Source of the DNA: Streptomyces longwoodensis
Lineage (GTDB): Bacteria > Actinomycetota > Actinomycetes > Streptomycetales > Streptomycetaceae
Direction of reading: 5' to 3'
NCBI RefSeq assembly: GCF_001514125.1
Contig: NZ_KQ948556.1
Coordinates: 274,185-338,184, forward strand
Length of the DNA stretch: 64,000 bases
Made by a program: the position numbers and the translations under genes. Under the pieces are notes generated by a model. The model was not told the DNA's origin. It worked only from the letters and a program-made list of their open reading frames with translations, and searched no databases. Shown here piece by piece: positions 53,264 through 62,477 of the stretch. The first letter of the stretch is position 1, and every line of letters starts with the position of its first letter.

Positions 53264-54214
53264 TCAGTCCCTCTTCCAGTCGTCGCCCCACTGCGGCGCG
53301 GCCGGCGCGTCGCTGTGCGCGTGGTACTCCACCGACTCGGCGGTGAGCTGCATGAACGCCTCCTCCAGGGAGGCCTGCTGGGGGCTCAGCTCGTGCAGCA
53401 CGACGCCGTGCCGGGCGGCCAGCTCGCCGAGCTGCTCCGCCTTGCCCCCGTCGACCTCCAGCACCCCGCCGTCCGCCTCCACCACGGTGACCCCCGCCTC
53501 GTGCAGCGCGTCGAGCAGCCGCTCGCGCTGCGGGGTGCGGATGCGGACGTAGGAGCGGGAGTTGCGCGCGATGAAGTCGGCCATGGAGGTGTCGGCGAGC
53601 AGCCGGCCCTGGCCGATCACCACGAGGTGGTCCGCGGTGAGGGCCATCTCGCTCATCAGGTGGGAGGAGACGAAGACGGTGCGGCCCTGCGCGGCCAGGG
53701 ATTTCATCAGGGTGCGCATCCAGTGGATGCCCTCGGGGTCGAGCCCGTTGACCGGCTCGTCGAACATCAGGATCCGCGGGTCGCCCAGCAGCGCGGCGGC
53801 GATGCCGAGCCGCTGGCCCATGCCCAGCGAGAAGCCCTTGGCCTTCTTCCGGGCGACCGACGTCAGGCCGACCGTGTCGAGCACCTCGTGCACCCGGGCC
53901 CGGGGGATGCCGTTGCTCTGCGCCAGGCACAGCAGGTGGTTGAAGGCGCTGCGGCCGCCGTGCACGGCCTTGGCGTCCAGCAGAGCGCCGATGTAGGTCA
54001 GCGGGTCCTTCAGCTGGTCGTAGTGCTTGCCGTCGATCCGTACGTCACCGGCGGTGGGCCGGTCCAGACCGAGCATCATGCGCATGGTGGTGGACTTCCC
54101 GGCCCCGTTGGGTCCGAGGAAGCCCGTGACGATGCCGGGTCTGACGGTGAAGGTGAGGTTGTTGACCGCCACCTTCTCGCCGTACCGCTTGGTCAGCCCC
54201 TGGAGCTCGATCAT
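53264..54214 (-). CDS. ABC transporter ATPase
   Basis: The 316-residue ATPase has Walker A GPNGAGKST, signature LGMGQRLGIAAALLG, Walker B ILMFDEPVNGLDP and SSHLM. It is paralogous to the ATPase at 51013 but ends normally after a C-terminal extension of about 90 residues. With the permease at 52491 it forms an exporter of unknown substrate. Confidence 0.92.
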   Translation of the reverse strand: MIELQGLTKRYGEKVAVNNLTFTVRPGIVTGFLGPNGAGKSTTMRMMLGLDRPTAGDVRIDGKHYDQLKDPLTYIGALLDAKAVHGGRSAFNHLLCLAQSNGIPRARVHEVLDTVGLTSVARKKAKGFSLGMGQRLGIAAALLGDPRILMFDEPVNGLDPEGIHWMRTLMKSLAAQGRTVFVSSHLMSEMALTADHLVVIGQGRLLADTSMADFIARNSRSYVRIRTPQRERLLDALHEAGVTVVEADGGVLEVDGGKAEQLGELAARHGVVLHELSPQQASLEEAFMQLTAESVEYHAHSDAPAAPQWGDDWKRD

Positions 54215-54302
54215 GCGGCCACGCTATGACCCGCGTTCGCCGGATGCCAGCCGGGCGGGTGGAAGGGGGCCGGCATCGGCCGCGGCGGCCGGGTACGACG
54301 AA

Positions 54303-54333
54303 GGCCCGCGCCCCCGGGAGGGAGGCGCGGGCC
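54303..54333 (-). terminator. Terminator after filP
   Basis: GGCCCGCGCC (54303-54312) pairs with GGCGCGGGCC (54324-54333). It lies just beyond the filP stop on the minus strand. Confidence 0.65.
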
Positions 54334-54348
54334 CACGGTCGGCCGGTG

Positions 54349-55287
54349 CTACCGCGTCTGCTGGGCCGGGACCCCGCGGGAGATCGGCTCGTCGTCCGTG
54401 GCCGGCGTACCGGCGGCGGCCACCGCGGCACCGGTCAGCGTGGCGAGCATCTCGCGGACGTTCGTCAGCTGGGCGTTGATGGAGTCGCGACGGTTCGTCA
54501 GCGCCGCCAGCTCGCGCTCGGATTCCGAGCGGATGCGGTCGGCCTTGGCGTTGGCGTCGGCCACGATGTCCTCGGCCTGGCGCTGGGCGGTCTCCACCGT
54601 CTGACGGGCGCGGCGCTCGGCGTCGGTGCGCAGCTTCTCGGCCTCCAGGCGCAGCTGCTCCGCGCGGTGCTCGATCTCCGCGAGGCGCTTCTCGGCCTTG
54701 GCCTGACGGGACGCCAGGTCACGCTCGGACTGCTCGCGGCGCTTGGCGAGGTTCGTCTCGAAGTCGGCGGCGGCCTGGGCGGCCTTGGCGCGGGTCTCCT
54801 CGAAGAGGGCGTCGGCCTCCTCGCGCTTGGACTGCGCGTCCTTCTGGGCGTCGGCGCGCAGCTGCGAGGCGTCGCTCTTGGCCTTCTCGACGATCCGGAC
54901 GCCCTCGTCCTCCGCCTTGGCCTTGCGCTCCGCGGCGAATGACTCCGCGTCGTTGCGCACCTGCTGGGCCGCCGACTCGGCGAGCTCGCGGTGCTGCTCG
55001 GCCGCGCGGCGGGCCTCCTCGCGCAGGTCCTTGGCCTCCTCCTCGGCCAGCCGGAGGATCTTCTCGACGCGCGCGCCGAGACCCGCGTACGACGGCTCCG
55101 CGTCGCTGACGGCGGCCTGGGCGTTCTGCGTCTCGAGGTGGAGCTCCTCGATGCGCTTCTCCAGGGCGGTGATGCGGGCCAGAGCACTGTCACGGTCGGA
55201 GACGAGCTTCGAGATCCGTTCGTCCACCTGAGCGCGGTCGTACCCACGCCGCACAAGCTCGAAGCCGTAGGGGGAAGTGTCGCTCAT
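54349..55287 (-). CDS. filP: FilP, intermediate-filament-like coiled-coil protein
   Basis: The 312-residue protein begins with a DivIVA-like turn (YGFELVRRGYDRAQVDERI) and then is almost wholly coiled coil (about residues 25-275), ending in a short Ala/Pro tail. It matches FilP, which forms a cytoskeletal network behind growing hyphal tips and gives rigidity, working with Scy and DivIVA. scy lies directly upstream on the same strand. Older records call it cellulose-binding protein, which is not supported by any domain here. Confidence 0.92.
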   Translation of the reverse strand: MSDTSPYGFELVRRGYDRAQVDERISKLVSDRDSALARITALEKRIEELHLETQNAQAAVSDAEPSYAGLGARVEKILRLAEEEAKDLREEARRAAEQHRELAESAAQQVRNDAESFAAERKAKAEDEGVRIVEKAKSDASQLRADAQKDAQSKREEADALFEETRAKAAQAAADFETNLAKRREQSERDLASRQAKAEKRLAEIEHRAEQLRLEAEKLRTDAERRARQTVETAQRQAEDIVADANAKADRIRSESERELAALTNRRDSINAQLTNVREMLATLTGAAVAAAGTPATDDEPISRGVPAQQTR

Positions 55288-55470
55288 GGGGTTCCTGTCG
55301 AATGAGACCGGTGAGGTGATAGGTGGAATCCTAGGCGCCGATGCGGTGTGTCATCGAGCGGATGCAGTTTTGATCTGGAGAATGACACCCCTTTAGGGTG
55401 GCTCGCCGCCGGACGGCTTGCCAATGACGTGGGCAAAGGCCCCAGACTTCAACGGATCGGGCATCCACCG

Positions 55471-58400
55471 CTAGTTCTCCGGGGACTTGCCACCCGATCG
55501 GGGGGCGCCGACCGTCGCGCCGGCCTTGACCCCGCCGTCCTTGCCGGCCGACGGAGCCTCGAACGACTCCAGCGCCTCCAGGACGTCCTGCACCCGGGAG
55601 ATCTCGGCGTTGATGTCCTCGCGCCGGCGCACCAGGACCTCCAGCTCGCGCTTGCCCTCCTCGACCGTGCGCCGGGCCTCGCGGATCGCCTCCGCTTTCA
55701 GCTCCTCGGCCTCCCTGACCAGGGTGGCCTTCTTCTGCTCGGCCTCCTTCAGCAGGCCCTCGGCCTTCTTGACCGCGGCGATGCGCACCTTGCCCGCCTC
55801 GGAGTTGGCCTCCGAGACGATCTCCTTGGCCTTCGCCTGCGCCTTGGCCAGCTGCTCCTCGGCCGCCTTGATCAGCGCGTCGCAGCGGTCGCCGGTCGAC
55901 TTCATCGTCTCGGCGGCCTCCCGGCGGGCCCGCTCGTGCAGCTCCTCGATCTCGGACGTGAGCCGCTCGCGCAGCTCCTCCGCCCGCTCCCGGACGGCCG
56001 TGGCGTCCCGGCGGGCCCCGACCAGCAGTTCGTCGGCGTCCGTCCGGGCCTTCTCCACCAGGGAGTTGCCCTCGACGGTCGCCTCGGACACGATCCGGTC
56101 GGCCTCCGTGCGGGCCGCGCCGACCATGGTGTCGGCCTGCGACTCGGCGTCCGCGGTGGTCTTCTGCGCCTGCTGCTGGGCCTCGGTGAGCAGCTTGTCG
56201 GCCTCGGCCGTGGTCTCGGTGATGAGGGTGTCGACCTGCTCGGCGGCCTCCGAGCGGCGCTTGTTGGCCTCCCGGCGGGCCTCGTCCAGCGTCCGGTCGG
56301 CCTCCTGGCGCGCGGAGTTGACGAGCCGTTCGGCCTCGGTGCGTGCCTCGGCGCGCACCCGCTCGGCCTCCGTGCGCACCCGCTCGGCGTGTGCCTGCGC
56401 GGAGCCGACCGTCTCGGCGGCCTCGGCGCGCAGCCGCTCCGCCTCGTCGGTGGCCTCGCCGACGAGCTGCTCGGCCCGGGCGACGGAGTCGGCCCGCACC
56501 CGCTCCGCCTCGGCGGCCGTCTCCGACTGGAGCCGCTCGGCCTCGGCGAGGGTGTCGTTCTGCAGGCGCTCCGCCTCGGCGCGCGCCTCGGTGATGAGGG
56601 TGTCCGCCTGCGTCGCCGCGTCGGAGCGGATCCGGTTGGCGTCCTCGCGGGCGTCCGCACGGGTGCGCGCGGCGGCCTGGTCGGCCTCGGCGAGCGCGTC
56701 CGAGGCCTCGGTGCGCACCCGCTGGGCGTGCGCGGACGCCTCCGAGCGCAGCCGGTCGGCCTCCGCGATCGCGTCCCCGACGGTCCGCTCGGCGAGCGCC
56801 TTGGCGGCCTCCGTCTCCTCGCTCGCCTCGCGGCGCAGCCGGGTGGCGTCCTCGCTGGCCCGCTCCCGCTCGGCGTAGGCGTCGGCGCGGACCCGGTCCG
56901 CCTCCTCCTCGGCCTCCCGGCGGGTGCGGTCGGCGGCGTGCTCGGCGGCGGAGCGCAGCCCGGCGATCTCCTCCTGGGCCTGCTCGTGCAGCCCGGCCAC
57001 CGAGTCGCGCACCTGCTGGGCGTGCAGCTCGGCCGCCGACACCATCTCGGTGGCGCGCCGGTCGGCCTCCTCCACCAGGCGGATCGCCTCGGCCTGTGCC
57101 TCCTCGACGCGGGTGCGCGCCGACGCCAGCAGCTCCTCGCTCTGCTCGCGGGCCCGCTCGCGCTCCTGGTCCGCCTCCTGGCGGGCGGCGCCCAGCAGTT
57201 CCTCGGCCTCGCGCCGGCGGCGGGCGGCCTCCTCCTGGGCGGCGGCCAGCGTCTCGGATGCCTCGGCGGCCAGCCGTTCGGCGGCCGCCTGGGCCTCGGC
57301 CCGCACCCGGTCGGCGGTGTCCTGCGCCTCCGACTTCAGCCGCTCGGCCTCCCCGGCGGCCTCCGAGCGCAGGCGTACGGCGAAGGCCTCGCCCTCGGCG
57401 CGCGAGGCGGACGCGTCGGCGGCGGCCTCGTCACGCAGCCGCTGGGCCTCGGCCTCGGCCTGCTCCTGCAGCGCGCGGATCCGTTCGGCGGCCTCCGAGC
57501 GCAGCCGGTCGATCTCCTCGCCGGCCTCGCGGCGGATGCGGGCCGCCTCCTCGCGGGCCTCGGTCAGCGCCTGCTCGGCGGAGGCCAGCCGGGTCTCGGC
57601 CTCGCCGTGCAGCCGGGTCAGCTCGGCGGCGGCCTCGGCCTGCCGGGCCTCGACGGCCCGCTCGGTCTCCTCGCGCAGCTCGCGCGCGGCCCGCTCGGCG
57701 TCCGCGATGAGCGCCTCGGCCTGCTCGGTGGCCTCGGCGCGGTGGCGCTCGGCCTCCTTGCGGGTGCGCTCCAGGGTGTCCTCGGCCTGGCGGCGCAGCG
57801 TGGTGGCGCGCTCGATGGCCTCGGTGCGGACCTTCTCGCTGTCCGCCGTGGCCTTCTGGCGCAGCTCGTCGGCGTCCGCCTTGGCCTTGGCGAGCAGCTC
57901 CTCGGCGGTCCTGGCGGCCTCCTCGATCTGCTGGACGGCCTCCTTGCGGGCCTCCGCGCGGATCTTGTCGCCCTCGGCGACCGCGTCCGAGCGCAGCTGC
58001 TCGGCCTCGCCGCGCAACCGCCGTGCCTCCTCCTGGAGTTCGACGGTCTTGGCGCGGTACTCCTCGGTGTCGTCCTTCGCCGCGCCCTTGAGCTGCTCGG
58101 CGATGTCGTGCGCCTCGGCGCGCAGCCGGTCCGCCTCGGCCTCGGCCTCGGAGCGGATCCGCTCGGCCTCCTCGGCGGCCGCCCGGGTGGTGCGCCGGGC
58201 GTCCTCCTGCGCCTTGTTGAGGACGTCCTCGGCGGTCTTGGCCGCCTTCGACAGCTGGGTCGCGCTCTCCTCGGCGGTGAGCGTCCGGGCCTTCTCGGCG
58301 GCCTCGGCGACCAGCTTCTCCGCCTCGGCGCGGGCGTCGGCGAGGGCCTGCTCGGCCTCCGCCTTGGTGACCTCGGCCTCCTTGGTGGCCTCCTCGACCA

Positions 58401-59352
58401 GCCGGGCGACCTGCTCCTTGGCGGTCCGGGTGCGCGTCTCGTTGGCGGCCTCGGCGGTGGTGAGGGCCTTGGCGGCGGCCTCCTTGGCCTCGGCGAGCAG
58501 CTTCTCGGCCTCGGTCTGCGCCTTGCGCAGCGCCTCCTCGGCCTCGCTCATGCGCTGCTCGGCGGCGCGGCTGAGCTCCTGGGCCTGGCGGCGGGCGGTA
58601 TCGGACTCGCTCACCGTGGAGGAGCGCAGCGCCTCGGCGTGGTCGGTGGCCTCCTGCGCCTGTGTGGAGGCCGCGTTCAGCAGGCGCTCGGCGTCCGTGC
58701 GGGCGCGGCGCAGGATCTGCTCGGCCTCGGTGCGGGCGGTCTCCGCCTCGCTCTGGAGCCGTTCGCGGGCCTCCCGGGTCAGCCGCTCGGCCTCGGCGCG
58801 GGCGGCCGCCATGGCCTGCTCGGCCTCGGCGCGGGACTCCTCGAGCAGCCGGCGGGCCTGCGACTCGGTGCGGGCGCGCAGCTGCTCCGCCCACGCCACG
58901 TTCTCGTTGACGTGCGACTCGACGGTCTGGCGGCGCTCGGCGAGCTCCTGGTCGAGCTGCTGGCGCCGGGTCACCGCCTCGGCGTGCAGCTCCGCCTGGA
59001 GGCGCGCGGCCTGCTCGGCGTGCTCCTGGAGGATGCGCTGGGTCTGCGCCCGGGCCTGGCTCAGCTCGCGCTCGGCGTCGGCGCGGATCTGGTCGGCCTG
59101 CATCTGCGCGTTGCGCAGCAACTGCTCGGCCTGCCAGCCGATGTCGCCCCCCTCGAAGGAGGGCCGGGACATGATGGTGCGCCGCGCCTCGTGCAACTTG
59201 GCGCGCAGCACCTCGACCTGGTAGCCGAGGTCCTCGGCGTGCTGGATCGCCTTTTCCCGCTCGGTCTTCAGCCGCTTCATCTCGGCTTCGAACCGAGTGA
59301 GGTGGTCGACGTCAGCCGCCGGCTCCCGCTCCTGGCTCTCGTAGCCCCGCAC
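55471..59352 (-). CDS. scy: Scy, giant coiled-coil polar-growth scaffold
   Basis: The 1293-residue protein is nearly all coiled coil. After a short N-terminus (RGYESQEREPAADVDHLTRFEAEM) there are heptad repeats to about residue 200, then many hendecad-type units dominated by Ala, Glu and Arg (pattern AxxEAERLRxEA). Scy organises the tip-organising centre and controls branch-site number with DivIVA and FilP. I chose GTG 59352, giving the MRGYES start of relatives; TTG 59391 is possible. The repeated DNA makes strong shadow open frames on the opposite strand. Confidence 0.92.
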   Translation of the reverse strand: MRGYESQEREPAADVDHLTRFEAEMKRLKTEREKAIQHAEDLGYQVEVLRAKLHEARRTIMSRPSFEGGDIGWQAEQLLRNAQMQADQIRADAERELSQARAQTQRILQEHAEQAARLQAELHAEAVTRRQQLDQELAERRQTVESHVNENVAWAEQLRARTESQARRLLEESRAEAEQAMAAARAEAERLTREARERLQSEAETARTEAEQILRRARTDAERLLNAASTQAQEATDHAEALRSSTVSESDTARRQAQELSRAAEQRMSEAEEALRKAQTEAEKLLAEAKEAAAKALTTAEAANETRTRTAKEQVARLVEEATKEAEVTKAEAEQALADARAEAEKLVAEAAEKARTLTAEESATQLSKAAKTAEDVLNKAQEDARRTTRAAAEEAERIRSEAEAEADRLRAEAHDIAEQLKGAAKDDTEEYRAKTVELQEEARRLRGEAEQLRSDAVAEGDKIRAEARKEAVQQIEEAARTAEELLAKAKADADELRQKATADSEKVRTEAIERATTLRRQAEDTLERTRKEAERHRAEATEQAEALIADAERAARELREETERAVEARQAEAAAELTRLHGEAETRLASAEQALTEAREEAARIRREAGEEIDRLRSEAAERIRALQEQAEAEAQRLRDEAAADASASRAEGEAFAVRLRSEAAGEAERLKSEAQDTADRVRAEAQAAAERLAAEASETLAAAQEEAARRRREAEELLGAARQEADQERERAREQSEELLASARTRVEEAQAEAIRLVEEADRRATEMVSAAELHAQQVRDSVAGLHEQAQEEIAGLRSAAEHAADRTRREAEEEADRVRADAYAERERASEDATRLRREASEETEAAKALAERTVGDAIAEADRLRSEASAHAQRVRTEASDALAEADQAAARTRADAREDANRIRSDAATQADTLITEARAEAERLQNDTLAEAERLQSETAAEAERVRADSVARAEQLVGEATDEAERLRAEAAETVGSAQAHAERVRTEAERVRAEARTEAERLVNSARQEADRTLDEARREANKRRSEAAEQVDTLITETTAEADKLLTEAQQQAQKTTADAESQADTMVGAARTEADRIVSEATVEGNSLVEKARTDADELLVGARRDATAVRERAEELRERLTSEIEELHERARREAAETMKSTGDRCDALIKAAEEQLAKAQAKAKEIVSEANSEAGKVRIAAVKKAEGLLKEAEQKKATLVREAEELKAEAIREARRTVEEGKRELEVLVRRREDINAEISRVQDVLEALESFEAPSAGKDGGVKAGATVGAPRSGGKSPEN

Positions 59353-59583
59353 TGCGCGGTCCCATCCGTCCCCTGGTCGCAAGCTTTCCAACGAGCCTCG
59401 TCCATCCGCCGGACGGGGCCCCCGGGGAATGGTGTCAGATCAACGGCGGAACCTGGGCTGCTGCCCGCCGCTCGTACCCCCGAAACCCGGACCCCGGCAC
59501 GGTCCCGCCGTCGCGGACGGGACCCGGTCGCCCGCGTGGTGGCGACGACCGCCCCCAACCCTACCGGCCCTTATGTACGAGGG

Positions 59584-60024
59584 TCAGTGCTCAGACGACT
59601 CAACAGGGGCCGAAGTGACCAGTTCTGTGAGGACTCCGTGGCAGTCCTTGGGGTGCAGGAAGGTGATCCGTGACCCCATGGAACCGCGTCGCGGCTCTTC
59701 GTAGAGCACGCGTACGCCCTTGTCCCGGACGGCGGCGGCGTCGCCGTCGACGTCCGCCGTGCCGAAGGCGATGTGGTGCACTCCCTCGCCGTTCTTCGCG
59801 AGCCACTTGGCGACGGTGGAGTCCTCGCGGGTCGGTTCGAGCAGCTGGAGGTAGGAGGCGCCGCCGTCGGAGGTGTCGTTGATCTTGAGCATGGCCTCGC
59901 GCACGCCCTGCTCCTCGTTGACCTCCTCGTGGAACACGGTGAAGCCGTAGGTGGAGGTGTAGAACTCGACGGTCGCGTCGAGGTCGTGGCAGGCGATCCC
60001 GATGTGGTCGATTCGCGTCAGCAT
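59584..60024 (-). CDS. mce: Methylmalonyl-CoA epimerase
   Basis: The 146-residue vicinal-oxygen-chelate enzyme interconverts (R)- and (S)-methylmalonyl-CoA. H7 (RIDHIGIA), the second His in GVHHIAFGTADV and a C-terminal Glu in HGVLTELV are the metal ligands. It joins MeaB (61438) and the adenosyltransferase (42674) in B12-dependent propionyl/methylmalonyl-CoA metabolism. It is divergent from the thiolase gene. Confidence 0.94.
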   Translation of the reverse strand: MLTRIDHIGIACHDLDATVEFYTSTYGFTVFHEEVNEEQGVREAMLKINDTSDGGASYLQLLEPTREDSTVAKWLAKNGEGVHHIAFGTADVDGDAAAVRDKGVRVLYEEPRRGSMGSRITFLHPKDCHGVLTELVTSAPVESSEH

Positions 60025-60095
60025 GGATTCAGTGCAGCGCTCATGCCCTGGTTACGCAACGTGCGCGCGATCACACCGATGGCCCGATGACGCCG

Positions 60096-60114
60096 TGTAC
60101 TGCACGTCAGTACA
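60096..60114. promoter_or_regulatory. Palindromic operator between mce and the thiolase gene
   Basis: TGTACTG-CACGT-CAGTACA is a perfect 7-base inverted repeat with a 5-base centre. It lies in the 150-base divergent region, 61 bases before the thiolase ATG, and fits a dimeric repressor of the TetR kind. It could control both divergent genes. No regulator has been assigned. Confidence 0.55.
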
Positions 60115-60174
60115 TTCAAAGTAAACCCTCGTTCACTCCTCGGCCCGTGCAGGCCGGTAAGGGGATCGCAGCTC

Positions 60175-61374
60175 ATGTCTTCTGCAACGAACACCTCTGT
60201 GATCGTCGCGGGCGCGCGCACGCCCATGGGCCGGTTGCTCGGCTCGCTCAAGTCCTTCTCCGGAGCCGACCTCGGCGGCTTCGCGATCAAGGCCGCCCTC
60301 GACCGTGCGGGGATCGGCGGCGACCAGGTGCAGTACGTGATCATGGGGCAGGTGCTCACGGCCGGGGCGGGGCAGATCCCGGCACGCCAGGCGGCGGTCA
60401 AGGCGGGCATCCCGATGAGCGTCCCGGCGCTCACCATCAACAAGGTGTGCCTCTCCGGCCTCGACGCCATCGCCCTGGCGGACCAGTTGATCCGTGCGGG
60501 TGAGTTCGACGTCGTGGTGGCCGGCGGCCAGGAGTCCATGACCAACGCCCCGCACCTGCTGCCGAAGTCCCGCGAGGGCTTCAAGTACGGCGCGGTGCAG
60601 GTGCTCGACGCCATGGCGTACGACGGCCTGACCGACCCGTGGCAGAACATCCCGATGGGCGAGTCCACCGAGACGCACAACGGCCGCCTCGGCATCGGCC
60701 GCGCCGAGCAGGACGAGATCGCCGCCCTGTCCCACCAGCGCGCCGCCGCCGCACAGAAGAACGGCCTGTTCGAGGCCGAGATCACCCCGGTGGAGATCCC
60801 GCAGCGCAAGGGCGAGCCGGTCGTCTTCAGCAAGGACGAGGGCATCCGCCCGGAGACCACCGCGGAGTCCCTCGGCAAGCTGCGCCCGGCCTTCACCAAG
60901 GACGGCACCATCACCGCCGGCTCCGCCTCGCAGATCTCCGACGGCGCGGCCGCGGTGGTCGTGATGAGCAAGGCCAAGGCGCAGGAGCTGGGCCTGGAGT
61001 GGATCGCCGAGATCGGCGCCCACGGCAACGTGGCCGGCCCGGACAACTCGCTGCAGTCCCAGCCCTCCAACGCCATCCTGCACGCCCTGAAGAAGGAGGG
61101 CCTGGAGGTGTCGGACCTGGACCTCATCGAGATCAACGAGGCCTTCGCCGCGGTCGCCGTGCAGTCAATGAAGGACCTCGGCGTGTCCACGGAAAAGGTG
61201 AACGTGAACGGCGGTGCCATCGCCCTGGGTCACCCGATCGGCATGTCCGGTGCGCGTCTGGTGCTGCACCTGGCGCTGGAGCTCAAGCGGCGCGGCGGCG
61301 GGGTCGGCGCGGCGGCGCTCTGCGGCGGCGGCGGCCAGGGCGACGCGCTGATCGTGCGGGTGGCCAAGGCGTAA
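60175..61374 (+). CDS. Acetyl-CoA C-acetyltransferase (thiolase)
   Basis: The 399-residue enzyme condenses or cleaves acetoacetyl-CoA. The nucleophile is C92 in NKVCLSGLDAI; the second motif is NVNGGAIALGHPIGMSGAR with its His, and the general-base Cys is in ALCGGGGQGDA. It supplies acetoacetyl-CoA, the entry to the ethylmalonyl-CoA route, and so fits the methylmalonyl-CoA genes on both sides. The ATG at 60175 has GGGGAT upstream. It precedes meaB on the same strand. Confidence 0.94.
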   Translation: MSSATNTSVIVAGARTPMGRLLGSLKSFSGADLGGFAIKAALDRAGIGGDQVQYVIMGQVLTAGAGQIPARQAAVKAGIPMSVPALTINKVCLSGLDAIALADQLIRAGEFDVVVAGGQESMTNAPHLLPKSREGFKYGAVQVLDAMAYDGLTDPWQNIPMGESTETHNGRLGIGRAEQDEIAALSHQRAAAAQKNGLFEAEITPVEIPQRKGEPVVFSKDEGIRPETTAESLGKLRPAFTKDGTITAGSASQISDGAAAVVVMSKAKAQELGLEWIAEIGAHGNVAGPDNSLQSQPSNAILHALKKEGLEVSDLDLIEINEAFAAVAVQSMKDLGVSTEKVNVNGGAIALGHPIGMSGARLVLHLALELKRRGGGVGAAALCGGGGQGDALIVRVAKA

Positions 61375-61437
61375 CCCCCGCCGCCCGCTGCAGGACCGAC
61401 GTACGACCCGTACGACCTCTTCGTGAACGGAGCTGTG

Positions 61438-62394
61438 ATGCAGGACGTCTCCTCGCTGGTCGCCCAGGCCAGGGAAGGCCGGCCCCGGGCCGTGGCCCGG
61501 CTGATCTCCCTGGTCGAGGGGGCGTCCCCGCAGCTGCGCGAGGTCATGGCGGCACTGGCCCCGCTCTCCGGCAACGCCTACGTCGTGGGCCTGACCGGCT
61601 CGCCCGGCGTCGGCAAGTCCACCTCCACGTCGGCGCTGGTGAGCGCCTACCGGCGGCAGGGCAGGCGGGTCGGCGTCCTGGCCGTCGACCCCTCCTCGCC
61701 GTTCTCGGGCGGCGCGCTGCTCGGCGACCGGGTCCGGATGTCCGAGCACGCCTCCGACCCCGGCGTCTACATCCGCTCGATGGCGACCCGGGGCCACCTG
61801 GGCGGCCTCGCCTGGGCGGCGCCGCAGGCGATCCGGGTGCTGGACGCGGCGGGCTGCGACGTGATCCTGGTGGAGACCGTGGGCGTGGGCCAGTCCGAGG
61901 TGGAGATCGCCTCCCAGGCGGACACCTCGGTGGTGCTGCTCGCCCCGGGCATGGGCGACGGGATCCAGGCCGCCAAGGCGGGCATCCTGGAGATCGGCGA
62001 CGTGTACGTCGTGAACAAGGCGGACCGGGACGGCGCCGACGCCACGGCCCGGGAGCTGAACCACATGCTGGGCCTCGGCGAGGCCCGCGGCCCCGGCGAC
62101 TGGCGGCCCCCGATCGTCAAGACGGTCGCCGCGCGCGGGGAGGGCGTCGACGAGGTCGTGGAGGCCCTGGAGAAGCACCGGGCGTGGATGGAGGAGCACG
62201 GGGTGCTGGTGGAGCGCCGGCGCGCCCGGGCCGCCCGGGAGGTCGAGACGATCGCGGTGACCGCGCTGCGGGAGCGGATCGGCGACCTGCACGGCGACCG
62301 CCGCCTCGGCGCGCTCGCCGAGCGGATCGTCTCCGGCGACCTGGACCCCTACCGGGCCGCGGACGAACTGGTCGCGGGGCTCACCGAGGGCTGA
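61438..62394 (+). CDS. meaB: MeaB, GTPase chaperone of methylmalonyl-CoA mutase
   Basis: The 318-residue G3E GTPase guards and reloads adenosylcobalamin in methylmalonyl-CoA mutase. It has the P-loop GSPGVGKST at residues 54-62, the DPSSPFSGGALLGDRVRM switch, ETVGVGQSE, NKAD and the C-terminal dimerisation helices. CGGAG six bases before ATG 61438 favours that start over the GTG at 61423. The mutase itself is not in the window. Confidence 0.95.
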   Translation: MQDVSSLVAQAREGRPRAVARLISLVEGASPQLREVMAALAPLSGNAYVVGLTGSPGVGKSTSTSALVSAYRRQGRRVGVLAVDPSSPFSGGALLGDRVRMSEHASDPGVYIRSMATRGHLGGLAWAAPQAIRVLDAAGCDVILVETVGVGQSEVEIASQADTSVVLLAPGMGDGIQAAKAGILEIGDVYVVNKADRDGADATARELNHMLGLGEARGPGDWRPPIVKTVAARGEGVDEVVEALEKHRAWMEEHGVLVERRRARAAREVETIAVTALRERIGDLHGDRRLGALAERIVSGDLDPYRAADELVAGLTEG

Positions 62395-62418
62395 GCCCGC
62401 GCACGACCCGCACAAGCC

Positions 62419-62452
62419 GACAGGCGGACCTCCTCCAGGAGGTCCGCCTGTC
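62419..62452 (+). terminator. Terminator after meaB
   Basis: GACAGGCGGACCTCC (62419-62433) pairs perfectly with GGAGGTCCGCCTGTC (62438-62452) over a 4-base loop. It lies between the convergent meaB and marR genes and may serve both. Confidence 0.8.
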
Positions 62453-62477
62453 GCTCGTCATGCCGCCCGTACGCCGC

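Noticed and set aside
55348..59673. Very long plus-strand open frame opposite scy
   Set aside because: It is the mirror of the repetitive scy codons, Leu/Gly-rich without domains, and lacks a ribosome site.
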